64,000 nucleotides of DNA from Actinophytocola glycyrrhizae (GTDB lineage: Bacteria > Actinomycetota > Actinomycetes > Mycobacteriales > Pseudonocardiaceae). The notes under the pieces were generated by a model. The model saw only the letters and a program-made list of their open reading frames with translations. It ran no database searches and was not told where the DNA came from. The stretch is from the NCBI RefSeq assembly GCF_042653545.1, contig NZ_JBHSIS010000020.1:310001-374000 (forward strand). The letters run 5' to 3'. This document shows positions 56,230-64,000 of the stretch, in pieces. The position numbers and the translations under genes were made by a program. Positions within the stretch are counted from its first letter, which is position 1, and the number at the start of each line of letters is the position of its first letter.

Positions 56230-57709
56230 TTACTTGCCTGCCTTGGCCTTCTCCCAGTTGCCGAGCTTGCCGCCGTTGTCGATCAGCGGCCCGGCGGGCT
56301 CGAAGTGACCGGTCGTGCTCGGCGTGGCGCCGGTGTAGGTGTACATGCCGCCCGCCTCGAACGGGTATGCGTCCTCGACGCCGCTGACCTCGCCCTCGAC
56401 GCCCTCGATCATCAGCGGGTAGGTCGACGAGTAGGAGTGGGCCGCGACGTTGATGTTCGCGCGGGTCAGCCCGCCCTTCATCACCGAGGCGTCCTGCAGG
56501 GCCTGCACGACGTACCACGCCCAGAACCAGCCGTTCGCGATCTGGCGCGTTGTTCGCGTCCAGCCCGGCCGCGGTCACCGTGTCGGTGTACAGCTTCGCG
56601 AACTCGGCGTTGGTGTTGTCCGGGTCGGTCGGCGCTTAGTAGTAGCGGACCACGTTGGTGCCGTTGCCGGTGAGGCCCTGCTTGCCCAGCGGCGCGTAGG
56701 TCGTCTGGATCTGCGCGCACGGCTGGGCGGCGACCACTACCGGGTCCCACGAGCTCTTCTCGATCGCGCCGATCGTCTGCGTGCAGAACGTGCCCGCCTC
56801 CGCGACGACCACGACGTCCGCCTTGGACGCGGCCGCGCTCGTCACCTCGTTGTCGACGTTCGGCGCGGTCACGTCGTTGGTCTGCTCGTCGACGATCTCG
56901 ATGCCGTCGGTCTGCGCGACGGCCCGCTTGAACCCGTTGATGTAGGCCTGGCCGAGCGCGTTGCCGATCGAGATCGTCGCGACCTTCGCGCCCTGCGGGA
57001 AGCGTTCCTTGATCCAGGAAGCCCAGATGCCGCTCTCGTTGTAGTAGTCGAGACCGAATCCGGTGGTCCACGGGTAGTTTGTCGGGTCGCCGAACTCGTT
57101 GTCGGACGCGGCGACCATGAACTGGCCGACACAGTTCTTGTTCGTGTAGTCCCTCAGGTTCAGGTTGTTCGGCGAACCGAGGACGGCGAAGCTGGCCGCG
57201 TACTCACCGGACTGGACGGCCTCTTCGACGTTCCTGCGGGTCTGGTCCGGCTGGTACTGGTCGTCCTTGACGTCGATGGTGACCTTGCGGCCCTGCACCC
57301 CGCCGTTGTCGTTGACGTAGTCGAAGTAGGTCTTGATGCCCTCGCTGATCGCGCCGTACGCGGCCAGCGCACCGGAGTGCGGCATGCTGGTGAACAGCCG
57401 GATCTCCTCGTCGGTGATGCCCGCGTTGTTGTCGAAACTGCTCGGGCAGTCGCTCAGGTCGAGGGTGAAGTCACCGGGTCCGGTGTAGACACAGTCATCG
57501 GACCGGCCCCAGTTCTTCGCGTCCGGGCCGGGTTCGGGCACCGTACCCTCCGGCGCGGTGCCGGACGGTGTGGGTTTCGAGGTCGACGGGCCGCACTTCT
57601 GCTCGTCGGCGGCCTGCCTGGCCTCCTCGTGCGAGCACGCCACCAGCGCGGACGTGGCGGCGGTGACCGCCAGGATCGCCAGGCACCGTTGCCAGGTGGA
57701 TCGGGTCAT
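56230..57709 (-). pseudogene. Branched-chain amino acid ABC transporter substrate-binding protein, disrupted
   Basis: A periplasmic-binding-protein (Leu/Ile/Val type) lipoprotein gene with signal peptide and lipobox (TAATSALVACSHEE, Cys at about 25). The reading frame is intact to NGTNVVRYY and then meets TAA (56638-56636). The same frame continues with APTDPDNTNAEFAKLY and TAAGLDANNA, so this is a point nonsense change. Near 56550 two bases of a GC repeat appear lost, and the match continues in another frame as RQIANGWFWAWYVVQALQDA through to LGNWEKAKAGK at 56230. Two independent lesions argue for a pseudogene; the first 357 residues could still be made. Confidence 0.85.
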
Positions 57710-57712
57710 GGT

Positions 57713-57970
57713 TCAGCTCTCTCTCACTGCCGGTTGGTCGGTCCGGGAGGGCGCGGCGAACCGGAACCGCTCCCAGTCGCGTGGGGGCCGGGGGACGAAC
57801 TCGACGACCCGGCGGCGCAGCCGCCCGAGCCCGTCGATCACGCCGCCGGGCAACAGGAACACGAAGGCGATGAGCAGGGCGCCGGACATGATGCCGACGA
57901 TCTGCCGCCGTCGGGTCGGCCGCTGAGCAGGTCGAGTGACTCGGCCCAGTCGGCGATGTAGGTGCGCACG
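57713..57970 (-). pseudogene. Remnant of branched-chain amino acid ABC permease (LivM-like), C-terminus only
   Basis: The last 85 residues or so of a LivM-type permease. RTYIADWAESLDLLSGRPDG is in one frame, and after a one-base loss near 57905 RQIVGIMSGALLIAFVFLLP, then GGVIDGLGRLRRRVVEFVPR continues in another. It ends 3 bases before the ATG of the binding-protein pseudogene, the normal operon order. Upstream of residue RTYI the homology stops abruptly where the enoyl-CoA hydratase sequence begins on the opposite strand, so the rest was deleted. Confidence 0.8.
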
Positions 57971-58673
57971 GCTCGACGACCCGGACCACCGCAACGCGAT
58001 CTCCCCGGCCCTGCAGGCGGACCTGTGCGCCGCCGTCGACGCGGTCGCCGCCGACGACGGCGCGCGGGCACTGGTGGTGACCGGCACCGGCACGGCGTTC
58101 TGCGCCGGTGCCGACCTCGCGGCGACGTTCGGCGAGCCCGGCGTCCCCGTGCACGAGCTGCGGGACCGGCTGCGCGCCACCTACGACAGCTTCCTGCGAG
58201 TCCGCCGCCTCCCGATCCCCACGATCGCGGCCGTGCACGGCCCGGCCGTCGGTGCGGGCGCCAACCTGGCGTTGTGCTGCGACCTGCGGATCGCGGGCCC
58301 GCGCGCACGGTTCGGCATCACGTTCACCCGGCTCGGGCTGCACCCCGGCGGCGGGTGCACGCACTTCCTGGTCGAGGCGCTCGGCCCGCAGCGCGCGCTG
58401 GCGGTGCTACTGGACGGCGCCACGCTCGACGCGGAGGAGGCCAGGTCCGCCGGGCTCGTGCTCGACGTCGTGACCGACCCGCTCGACGTCGCGTTGGCCA
58501 CCGCGAAGCGGTACGCGGCCCTGGATCCGGGTCTGGTCGCGGACGTCAAACGGACCGTCGCGATCGCGGCGGCAGGCGCATTCGACGCGGTGCTGGATTT
58601 CGAGGCGTGGGCGCAGGCGTCGGCGGCGGCCAAACCCGTTGTCAGGGCTGCGATCGCGGGTCTGCGAAATTGA
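57936..58673 (+). CDS. Enoyl-CoA hydratase/isomerase, 5'-truncated or chimeric
   Basis: A crotonase-fold protein that adds water to enoyl-CoA. Native sequence runs from RLDDPDHRNAISPALQADL, with oxyanion loop FCAGADLAATFG and HGPAVGAGANLALCCDLRIA, and GLHPGGGCTHFLVEALG. The usual first 10-15 residues are missing. The GTG at 57936 and eleven residues (VTRPSRRCRCA) are antisense permease remnant. It may be translated from this chance start or be a pseudogene. At 245 residues it is near normal length. Tied to the deletion junction near 57970. Confidence 0.75.
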   Translation: MTRPSRRCRCARLDDPDHRNAISPALQADLCAAVDAVAADDGARALVVTGTGTAFCAGADLAATFGEPGVPVHELRDRLRATYDSFLRVRRLPIPTIAAVHGPAVGAGANLALCCDLRIAGPRARFGITFTRLGLHPGGGCTHFLVEALGPQRALAVLLDGATLDAEEARSAGLVLDVVTDPLDVALATAKRYAALDPGLVADVKRTVAIAAAGAFDAVLDFEAWAQASAAAKPVVRAAIAGLRN

Positions 58674-58722
58674 ACCTGACAATTCCGGGAACGATTTCGA
58701 AAAAGCTGTTCCCGCAGGTAGC

Positions 58723-58741
58723 TAAGGTAAGGATGGCCTAA
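58723..58741. promoter_or_regulatory. Candidate iron box (IdeR/DmdR-type) upstream of DUF1540 gene
   Basis: TAAGGTAAGGATGGCCTAA matches 14 of 19 positions of the actinobacterial iron-box consensus TTAGGTTAGGCTAACCTAA. It is 73 bases before the ATG of the DUF1540 gene, a suitable place to block transcription when iron is sufficient. Confidence 0.6.
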
Positions 58742-58814
58742 CCCTTCCGGTTGCGGAGTCATATCGGCGGTGGCAATGTTTTCCACGCCGAACTGTCGCC
58801 GGAGGAGAAAGAAC

Positions 58815-59114
58815 ATGACCACCACGGAAATGCCAGCCGTCAGCGAGTGCACGGTCACCGCCTGTTCGTACAACGACCACGGATGCCACGCGTTCGCGAT
58901 CACCGTGAGCGGCTCGAACGGAGCGGCCGACTGCGGCACGTTCATCCCGCTGACCGCCAAGGGCGGCCTGCCGGCGATCGCGTCCCAGGTCGGCGCGTGC
59001 ACGCGAGCCGACTGCGTGCACAACCAGAACCTGGAATGCACGGCGTCCGCGGTCCGCGTCGGCCCCGGCGAGGGCGACCACGCCGCGAACTGCCTCACCT
59101 ACAGCGTCCGCTAG
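58815..59114 (+). CDS. DUF1540 domain protein, small Cys-rich
   Basis: A 99-residue protein with two DUF1540 units, each holding clustered Cys: SECTVTACSYNDHGCHAFAI and GACTRADCVHNQNLECTAS, plus further Cys at DCGTF and NCLTY. The family is thought to bind metal, with the cysteines as ligands, but its function is not established. No signal peptide or membrane segment. ATG at 58815 follows GGAGGAG. A candidate iron box upstream suggests control by iron. A strong hairpin follows the stop. Confidence 0.87.
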   Translation: MTTTEMPAVSECTVTACSYNDHGCHAFAITVSGSNGAADCGTFIPLTAKGGLPAIASQVGACTRADCVHNQNLECTASAVRVGPGEGDHAANCLTYSVR

Positions 59115-59127
59115 CGGCGGACCAGCA

Positions 59128-59163
59128 CACCGCGCGGAGCCGGCCAACCGGCTCCGCGCGGTG
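59128..59163. terminator. Perfect 16-base-pair hairpin, bidirectional
   Basis: CACCGCGCGGAGCCGG and CCGGCTCCGCGCGGTG with a CCAA loop, lying between the convergent DUF1540 gene and the membrane-anchored protein gene. Confidence 0.75.
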
Positions 59164-59174
59164 CCGTCCTCGGA

Positions 59175-60125
59175 TCAGATGACGACCGCGCGGAACGCGT
59201 GCACGCACCACGGGCCGTCGTAGCTCGTGACCCACAGGTTCGTGGAGTAGCCCTCGAGTTCCTGGCCCTTGGCCGTGCCGTGCAGGTAGAGCTGCACGGA
59301 CTTGTCGCCCGAGGAGATCCCGTCCATCGCAGGGTCGATCGCCAGGTCCGGGTCGTAGCCGACCAGCTCGTCCACGTCCGCCGGGGTGCTGATGGCGTCC
59401 CCGCAGAGGGTGCCCTTCGCGGCGGCCGCGTCGCCGGCGTTGACGGCGTCCAGGAAGGACTGCATCGCCGCGAGCGCGTCCGCGGGCACCGGCTTGCCGC
59501 CCGCGGTGGGCTCACCGCCGCCACCACCCGGACCGGAGGGCTTGGTCGTCGGCTTCGTCGGCTCGCTCGTCTCGGGGCCTTCGACCAACTCGATGTCCTG
59601 CCAGCACCACTCGCCGTCGACCTCGGTGACCGTCACCGCGAACTCGCCGGTCCGGTCGTCGACTGAGACCTCGAGGGTGCCCATGACCTCGTCGTCGGCG
59701 ATCTCCTCGGTGTCCACCAGCTCGGCCCCGGTGACGTTGTCCGCGTCGTCGATGGCCTCCTCCACCACGGACGCCGCGTCCGTGCACGCGACGTCGGACA
59801 GCGCGTCCTTGTCCTGGGTGTCCAGCCCGTCGGCCACCGCGGACAGGACCTCCTCGGCGCCGTCGGTGCCGGGTTCGGCGGACGAGGTGGTCGGCTGCGT
59901 CGTGGTCGGGCTCCCGCCGGTCGGGGTGTCGTCGTCGCTCAGGAAGAACCCCGGTGCGACGAACCCGGTGATGCCGAGCCCGGCCAGCACGACCACGACC
60001 GCCGCGACCACGGCCACGATGGCGGCCGTGTTCTTCTTCCGCGGCGGGGGTGGCGGCGGTGCGCCATATCCGCCGTAGCCGGCATAAGGATCCTGCCCGC
60101 CGTAGGGCTGCTGTGGGTAGGTCAC
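59175..60125 (-). CDS. Membrane-anchored extracellular protein with Pro/Gly/Tyr-rich N-terminus
   Basis: A 316-residue protein. The cytoplasmic N-terminus is rich in Pro, Gly and Tyr (TYPQQPYGGQDPYAGYGGYG), and the membrane segment is AAIVAVVAAVVVVLAGLGIT (about 34-53). Outside are a Thr-rich spacer and two domains of about 100 residues that look like the DUF4878/lumazine-binding-like fold. The first holds EEVLSAVADGLDTQDKDALS, the second AMQSFLDAVNAGDAAAAKGT; each has a Cys pair. The Pro-rich and Gly-rich tail is common in actinobacterial envelope proteins. GTG at 60125 with strong AGGAGG. Function unknown. Confidence 0.8.
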   Translation of the reverse strand: MTYPQQPYGGQDPYAGYGGYGAPPPPPPRKKNTAAIVAVVAAVVVVLAGLGITGFVAPGFFLSDDDTPTGGSPTTTQPTTSSAEPGTDGAEEVLSAVADGLDTQDKDALSDVACTDAASVVEEAIDDADNVTGAELVDTEEIADDEVMGTLEVSVDDRTGEFAVTVTEVDGEWCWQDIELVEGPETSEPTKPTTKPSGPGGGGGEPTAGGKPVPADALAAMQSFLDAVNAGDAAAAKGTLCGDAISTPADVDELVGYDPDLAIDPAMDGISSGDKSVQLYLHGTAKGQELEGYSTNLWVTSYDGPWCVHAFRAVVI

Positions 60126-60222
60126 CAGGGGCCTCCTGCCTCGTCGTTGCCGCGTTCGACTGCGGAGACGGCCGTTTCGTTCCCGGGAGTTACGCTCTGT
60201 GTTCTTGAGCAGAGGAGATTTC

Positions 60223-61899
60223 ATGACGACCGCGAACGCGGCGGGTTTCGCCGAGCTGGCGCTGCGACCGGAGTTGGTGCGCGCGCTGTCCGGCCTCGGC
60301 TACGAGGAGCCGACACCGATCCAGAGCGCGGCGATCCCGCAGGTGCTGGCAGGCCGGGACCTGGTCGGGCAGGCCGCGACCGGCACCGGCAAGACGGCGG
60401 CGTTCGCGCTGCCCGTGCTGCACCGGCTTGGGCTGCCGCGCACGTCCGGAGCGCCGGCGGCGCTCGTGCTGGTGCCGACCCGCGAGCTCGCGGTCCAGGT
60501 CTGCGAGGCGATGCACCGCTACGGGCGCGAGCTCCGCGCGAGGGTCCTGCCGGTGTACGGCGGGCAGCCGATCGTCCGGCAGCTGCGTGAGCTGGACCGT
60601 GGCGTGGACGTGGTCGTCGCGACGCCCGGTCGTGCGCTGGATCACATCGCGAGAGGCACGCTCGCGATGAGCGACCTCGAGATGGTGGTGCTCGACGAGG
60701 CCGACGAGATGCTCGACATGGGCTTCGCGGAGGACATCGAGTCGATCCTCGGCGACGTCCCGGAGGAGCGGCAGATCCTGCTCTTCTCGGCGACGATGCC
60801 GCCGCGCGTCAACGGGATGATCAAGCGGCACCTGCGTGAACCGGTCCGCGTCGAGCTGGGCAGGGCGGCGACGGCCGGAGACGACACGGCGCTGATCCGG
60901 CAGGTCGCCTACGTCGTGCCGCGCGGGCACAAGTCCGCCGCGCTCGGCCGGGTGCTCGACGTGCACGCGCCGAGCGCCGCCGTGGTGTTCTGCCGGACCA
61001 GGGAGTCGGTCGACCAGCTCGCCGAGACCCTCAACGGGCGCGGCTACCGCGCGGAGGCGCTTCACGGCGGCATCGACCAGGGGCAGCGCGACCGGGTGGT
61101 GAGCAGGCTCCGCGCCGGGACCGCCGACCTGGTGGTGGCGACCGACGTGGCCGCAAGGGGACTCGACATCGAGCAGCTCAGCCACGTCGTCAACTACGAC
61201 GTGCCGAGCGCGCCCGACACCTACGTGCACCGCATCGGCCGGGTCGGCCGGGCAGGTCGCGAAGGCGTGGCGATCACCCTCGCCGAGCCGAGGGAGCACC
61301 GGATGCTGAAGAGCATCCAGCGGGTGACCGGGCAGCGGATCGCCGTCGAGAAGCTGCCCAGCGTCGCCGACCTCCGCGCGCAGCGGCTGGAGCTGACCAG
61401 GGCCGGGCTGCGGGAAAGCCTCCTCGAGGACGACCTGGACCGGTTCCGCCCGGTGATCGAGCAGCTCGCCGAGGAGTTCGACATCGTGGAGGTGGCGCTC
61501 GCCGCCGTCAAGATGGCGCACGAGGCGAGCGGCGCCGCCGCGGACGAGGAGGAGATCCCCGAGGTCACGCCGTACACCCCGCGCGAAGGCGGCCGCGAGG
61601 GTGGCCGGGACGCCGGCCGGGACCGGCGGCGTGGCGGCGGTGGCGGCGGTGGCCGGGGCATGGCGCGGCTGTTCGTCGGCGCGGGCCGGGCGGCCGGTGT
61701 GCGGCCGCAGGACCTGGTCGGCGCGATCGCGGGGGAGTCCCGGCTCAAGGGCCGCGACATCGGGACGATCGAGATCGCCGACCGGTTCTCCCTCGTCGAG
61801 GTGCCCGAATCGGCCGCGGACGAGGTGATCGCGGCGCTGCGTGCCAGCACGATCAAGGGGCGGCGGGCCACCGTGCGCAGGGAGCGGTCCCAGCGCTAG
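60223..61899 (+). CDS. DEAD-box ATP-dependent RNA helicase (DeaD/CsdA type)
   Basis: A 558-residue RNA helicase. Q motif EEPTPIQSAAIPQ, Walker A AATGTGKTAAFAL (about 53), PTRELA, TPGR, Walker B VVLDEADEMLDMGF (about 163), FSATM, and HRIGRVGRAGR (about 354) are all intact. An Arg/Gly-rich linker (about 460-485) leads to a DbpA-type RNA-binding domain (MARLFVGAGRAAGVRPQDLV, IGTIEIADRFSLVEVPE). It probably unwinds rRNA or mRNA in cold or during ribosome assembly. ATG at 60223 with AGAGGAG. Divergent from the previous gene. Confidence 0.96.
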   Translation: MTTANAAGFAELALRPELVRALSGLGYEEPTPIQSAAIPQVLAGRDLVGQAATGTGKTAAFALPVLHRLGLPRTSGAPAALVLVPTRELAVQVCEAMHRYGRELRARVLPVYGGQPIVRQLRELDRGVDVVVATPGRALDHIARGTLAMSDLEMVVLDEADEMLDMGFAEDIESILGDVPEERQILLFSATMPPRVNGMIKRHLREPVRVELGRAATAGDDTALIRQVAYVVPRGHKSAALGRVLDVHAPSAAVVFCRTRESVDQLAETLNGRGYRAEALHGGIDQGQRDRVVSRLRAGTADLVVATDVAARGLDIEQLSHVVNYDVPSAPDTYVHRIGRVGRAGREGVAITLAEPREHRMLKSIQRVTGQRIAVEKLPSVADLRAQRLELTRAGLRESLLEDDLDRFRPVIEQLAEEFDIVEVALAAVKMAHEASGAAADEEEIPEVTPYTPREGGREGGRDAGRDRRRGGGGGGGRGMARLFVGAGRAAGVRPQDLVGAIAGESRLKGRDIGTIEIADRFSLVEVPESAADEVIAALRASTIKGRRATVRRERSQR

Positions 61900-61977
61900 C
61901 CCGCCTCCCGGAATCTCAGGTGCGGGGTCGCGTGCACCCGTGGTTTGGAACGTCGTGATCCGGCTACTTCTCTCCCG

Positions 61978-63081
61978 ATGAGCACCGATACCCCGCGGGG
62001 GGATGGCGCGTTGCGGCGAACCGCGCTGGCCTGCCTGTACCTGTTGATCATCGCGGCCACGCTGTGGGTGCTCGGTCAGGTCGTCACCCGGCTGATGATC
62101 GTGGTGGCGCCGGTCGCCGTCGCGCTGATGGTCGCCGCTCTGCTCTCACCGGGTGTCTCGTTGCTGGTGCGGCGCCGGGTGCCGAAGGGGCTCGCCACCG
62201 CGATCGTGCTGCTGGTCGGCATCGGCGCCATCGGCGGACTCGTCTGGTTCATGGTCGCCACACTCGTCGCCGGACTGCCCGACCTCGCCACCCAGCTCGA
62301 CGAGAGCTACCGGCAGCTGCGAGGCTGGCTCACCAACGGCCCGCTCGGGCTCACCGGGCAACAGCTCGACTCGGCCATGGCCGAGGGCCAGAGCTGGTTC
62401 ACCCGCAACCGCTCGGCGATCGCGTCCGGCGCGTTCGGCGTGCTGTCGACCGCGGGCACCCTGCTCGCGGGGTTCGTGCTCGTGGTGTTCCTGCTGATCT
62501 TCTTCCTGCACGGCGGCGACCGGATGTGGCGCGGGGTCACCAGCCCACTGCCGCGGCGGCACCGCGACCGCGTCCACCGTGCGGGCGTCCGCGCGTTCAC
62601 CGACCTCACCGCCTACGTCCGGGTGACGATGGTCGTCGCGTTGATCGACGCGGTCGGCATCGGGCTCGGGCTGTGGATCACCGGGGTGCCACTGGTGCTG
62701 CCGCTGTCCGCGCTCGTGTTCCTCGGCGCGTTCGTGCCGATCGTCGGCGCGTTCGTGACCGGTCTGGTCGCGGTGCTCGTCGCGCTCGTCAGCCAGGGAC
62801 CGCTGATCGCGCTGATCGTGATCGGCATCGTCGTGCTCGTGCAACAGCTGGAAGGCAACGTGTTCGAGCCGCTGCTGGTGAGCAAGTCGGTGAAGCTGCA
62901 CCCGGTCGCGGTGATCCTCGCCGTCGCCGTCGGGGTGGAACTGGCGGGGATCGTCGGCGCGCTGTTCGCGGTGCCGCTGCTCGCCACGACCAGGTCGGTG
63001 TACCTCACCCTGCGCGAACGGGAGCCCGACCACGACGCCCGGCCGGACACTCAGCCAAGCGGCGCGAGCGGACCAGGGTAG
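61978..63081 (+). CDS. AI-2E family transporter (permease)
   Basis: A 367-residue PerM/AI-2E family membrane protein. Hydrophobic segments lie near 18-40, 40-60, 68-92, 150-175, 215-245, 245-270, 275-300 and 305-335. The FVPIVGAFVTGLVAVLVALV and QQLEGNVFEPLLVSKSVKLH blocks are diagnostic. The long extracytoplasmic helix region (about 93-145) is typical. Members include exporters of autoinducer-like signals and Na+/H+ antiporters; the substrate is unknown. Start ATG 61978. Its end overlaps the convergent GH1 gene by 31 bases. Confidence 0.92.
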   Translation: MSTDTPRGDGALRRTALACLYLLIIAATLWVLGQVVTRLMIVVAPVAVALMVAALLSPGVSLLVRRRVPKGLATAIVLLVGIGAIGGLVWFMVATLVAGLPDLATQLDESYRQLRGWLTNGPLGLTGQQLDSAMAEGQSWFTRNRSAIASGAFGVLSTAGTLLAGFVLVVFLLIFFLHGGDRMWRGVTSPLPRRHRDRVHRAGVRAFTDLTAYVRVTMVVALIDAVGIGLGLWITGVPLVLPLSALVFLGAFVPIVGAFVTGLVAVLVALVSQGPLIALIVIGIVVLVQQLEGNVFEPLLVSKSVKLHPVAVILAVAVGVELAGIVGALFAVPLLATTRSVYLTLREREPDHDARPDTQPSGASGPG

Positions 63082-64000
63082 GGCGCGGGCCGCAGGCAGC
63101 TGTCGAGCCCGTCGACGAGCGAGCACACCGCCGGCGCCTTCGCCGGGCGGTAGCCTGCAGGGACGCCGTCGCCCGCCACCAGTGACCGGTAGGCGGCGAC
63201 CCCGTCGGTCGGGCGCCGGGTGAGTGCGGGGTCCGTTCGGGCGTCCACTGTGTACAGACCGAAGCGCGGCCGGTAGCTGCCCCACTCGTAGTTGTCCGTG
63301 ATGCTCCAGTAGTTGTAGCCGATCACGTTCATGCCGTCGGCCTTCGCGCGCTGCACCCAGTAGATGTGGTCGCGCAGGTGGTCGGCCCGCGTGTAGCCGT
63401 CCGGGCGGGCGTGGCCGTTGTCGGTGGGCATGCCGCTCTCCACCACGTACAGCGGCAGGTCCGGGAACTTCCGCGCGTAGTACCGCAGCACGTAGTAGAT
63501 GCCGTCCGGTTGCGGCTCGATCTTCCAGAACTCGCCGTTCACCCCGTGCACCGCGCTCACGTTGTCGAGGCTGGCGCCGTAGTAGTAGTCCACGCCGACG
63601 AAGTCGAGCTTGTCCTTGACGTGGTCGACGAACGTCACGTCGAGCGCGCCCTGCACGGCGGGGATGTAGGCGGCGTTGCTGGAAACGAGCGCGCCGGGGT
63701 CGAGCTGGTGGATCAGGTCGTAGGCCCTGCGGTGCACCGTGACGAGCCGGGCCTGCATCCAGGGTGCCTGCCACGCCTGGATGCCGCCGTTCGCGATCTC
63801 GTTCTGCACGTACACCGTCGGCTCGTTGACCGTGATCCAGATGGCGCCCTTGCCCTTGTACCGGTCGACGACGCGGCGTGCGTTGGTGAGCCAGTCGCCG
63901 ACGGTCTTCTCCGTGTCCCAGCCGCCCTGGTCGGCGACCCAGCCGGGGTACACCCAGTGGTCGAGGGTGATCATGGGCCGCATGCCCGCTGCGAGGACGC
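63051..64000 (-). CDS. Glycoside hydrolase family 1 beta-glucosidase (partial, N-terminus beyond window)
   Basis: The C-terminal 315 residues of a GH1 enzyme. The acid/base Glu is in IWITVNEPTVYVQNE, and the nucleophile Glu in LYVVESGMPTDNGHA, in place of the more common TENG. YDLIHQLDPG, FVGVDYYYG and NYWSITDNYEWGSYRPRFGL are standard for the family. Substrate binding loops are not decisive, but cello-oligosaccharide or aryl-glucoside cleavage is expected. A Cys pair in the tail (AVCSLVDGLDSCLRP) hints at secretion. The 5' end lies beyond base 64000, so its promoter cannot be inspected. Confidence 0.92.
   Translation of the reverse strand, partial: VLAAGMRPMITLDHWVYPGWVADQGGWDTEKTVGDWLTNARRVVDRYKGKGAIWITVNEPTVYVQNEIANGGIQAWQAPWMQARLVTVHRRAYDLIHQLDPGALVSSNAAYIPAVQGALDVTFVDHVKDKLDFVGVDYYYGASLDNVSAVHGVNGEFWKIEPQPDGIYYVLRYYARKFPDLPLYVVESGMPTDNGHARPDGYTRADHLRDHIYWVQRAKADGMNVIGYNYWSITDNYEWGSYRPRFGLYTVDARTDPALTRRPTDGVAAYRSLVAGDGVPAGYRPAKAPAVCSLVDGLDSCLRPAPYPGPLAPLG

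Noticed and set aside
1..64000. Prophage, integrative element, tRNA or CRISPR in the window
   Set aside because: No integrase, transposase, phage structural gene, repeat array or tRNA-like sequence was seen; the only rearrangement sign is the scar near 57970.

Overview
The window is GC-rich actinobacterial chromosome. Codon bias, many GTG starts, many start-stop overlaps (ATGA, GTGA, TGATG) and leaderless promoters point to an actinomycete. The gene content (CbtAB, CobIJ fusion, CebR-type box, iron box, two TetR pairs) fits Pseudonocardiaceae such as an Amycolatopsis-like genus; that placement is inference. I see no tRNA, rRNA, CRISPR, prophage or complete insertion sequence. Both ends cut through genes: an MDR-type oxidoreductase on the left and a GH1 beta-glucosidase on the right.

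Layout. 1-10.3 kb: housekeeping and unknown genes (GNAT, TPR, EI24 membrane protein). They surround a small cassette of unknown membrane proteins and a cyclase-like protein (2.5-6.1 kb) in which two neighbouring proteins share a Gly/Val/Asn motif. Then come an EEP hydrolase, a DUF4383 protein, a TetR-methyltransferase divergent pair with two operators, and a MetE-C-like protein. 10.6-15.8 kb: a six-gene hydroxyproline catabolic operon (three-subunit D-hydroxyproline dehydrogenase, deaminase, 4-hydroxyproline epimerase, GntR regulator). 15.9-28.3 kb: acyltransferase, amidohydrolase, SGNH hydrolase, a secreted glycosidase with CBM2 under a CebR-type box, a NarL-type two-component system next to an ABC exporter, a TetR-SDR pair with paired operators, a BON/SRPBCC protein and a degenerate histidine phosphatase.

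28.3-44.2 kb is a cobalamin region. A B12 riboswitch controls the cobalt transporter genes cbtBA. A second one, on the opposite strand, leads the chelatase(ChlID-like)-cobO-cobB operon. cobL-cobM, cbiD, cobK, cobG-cobH-cobIJ and cobN complete most of the corrin ring pathway. Strands alternate, and three convergent pairs overlap at their 3' ends. CobG (aerobic route) coexists with CbiD (usually the anaerobic route), and cobF is absent here.

44.4-64 kb: VOC protein, HxlR regulator, two RsbW-like ATPases around an unknown gene, an OmpR/HK/lipoprotein operon, a lone PntAA, and an AraC-regulated BVMO/cholesterol-oxidase-like/acetoacetate-decarboxylase-like operon. Next is a decayed branched-chain amino acid transporter (nonsense codon, frameshifts) fused at a deletion scar to a 5'-truncated enoyl-CoA hydratase. 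The end holds a DUF1540 gene behind an iron box, a secreted-domain protein, a DEAD-box helicase, an AI-2E family permease and the GH1 gene. Several convergent pairs are separated by long perfect hairpins.
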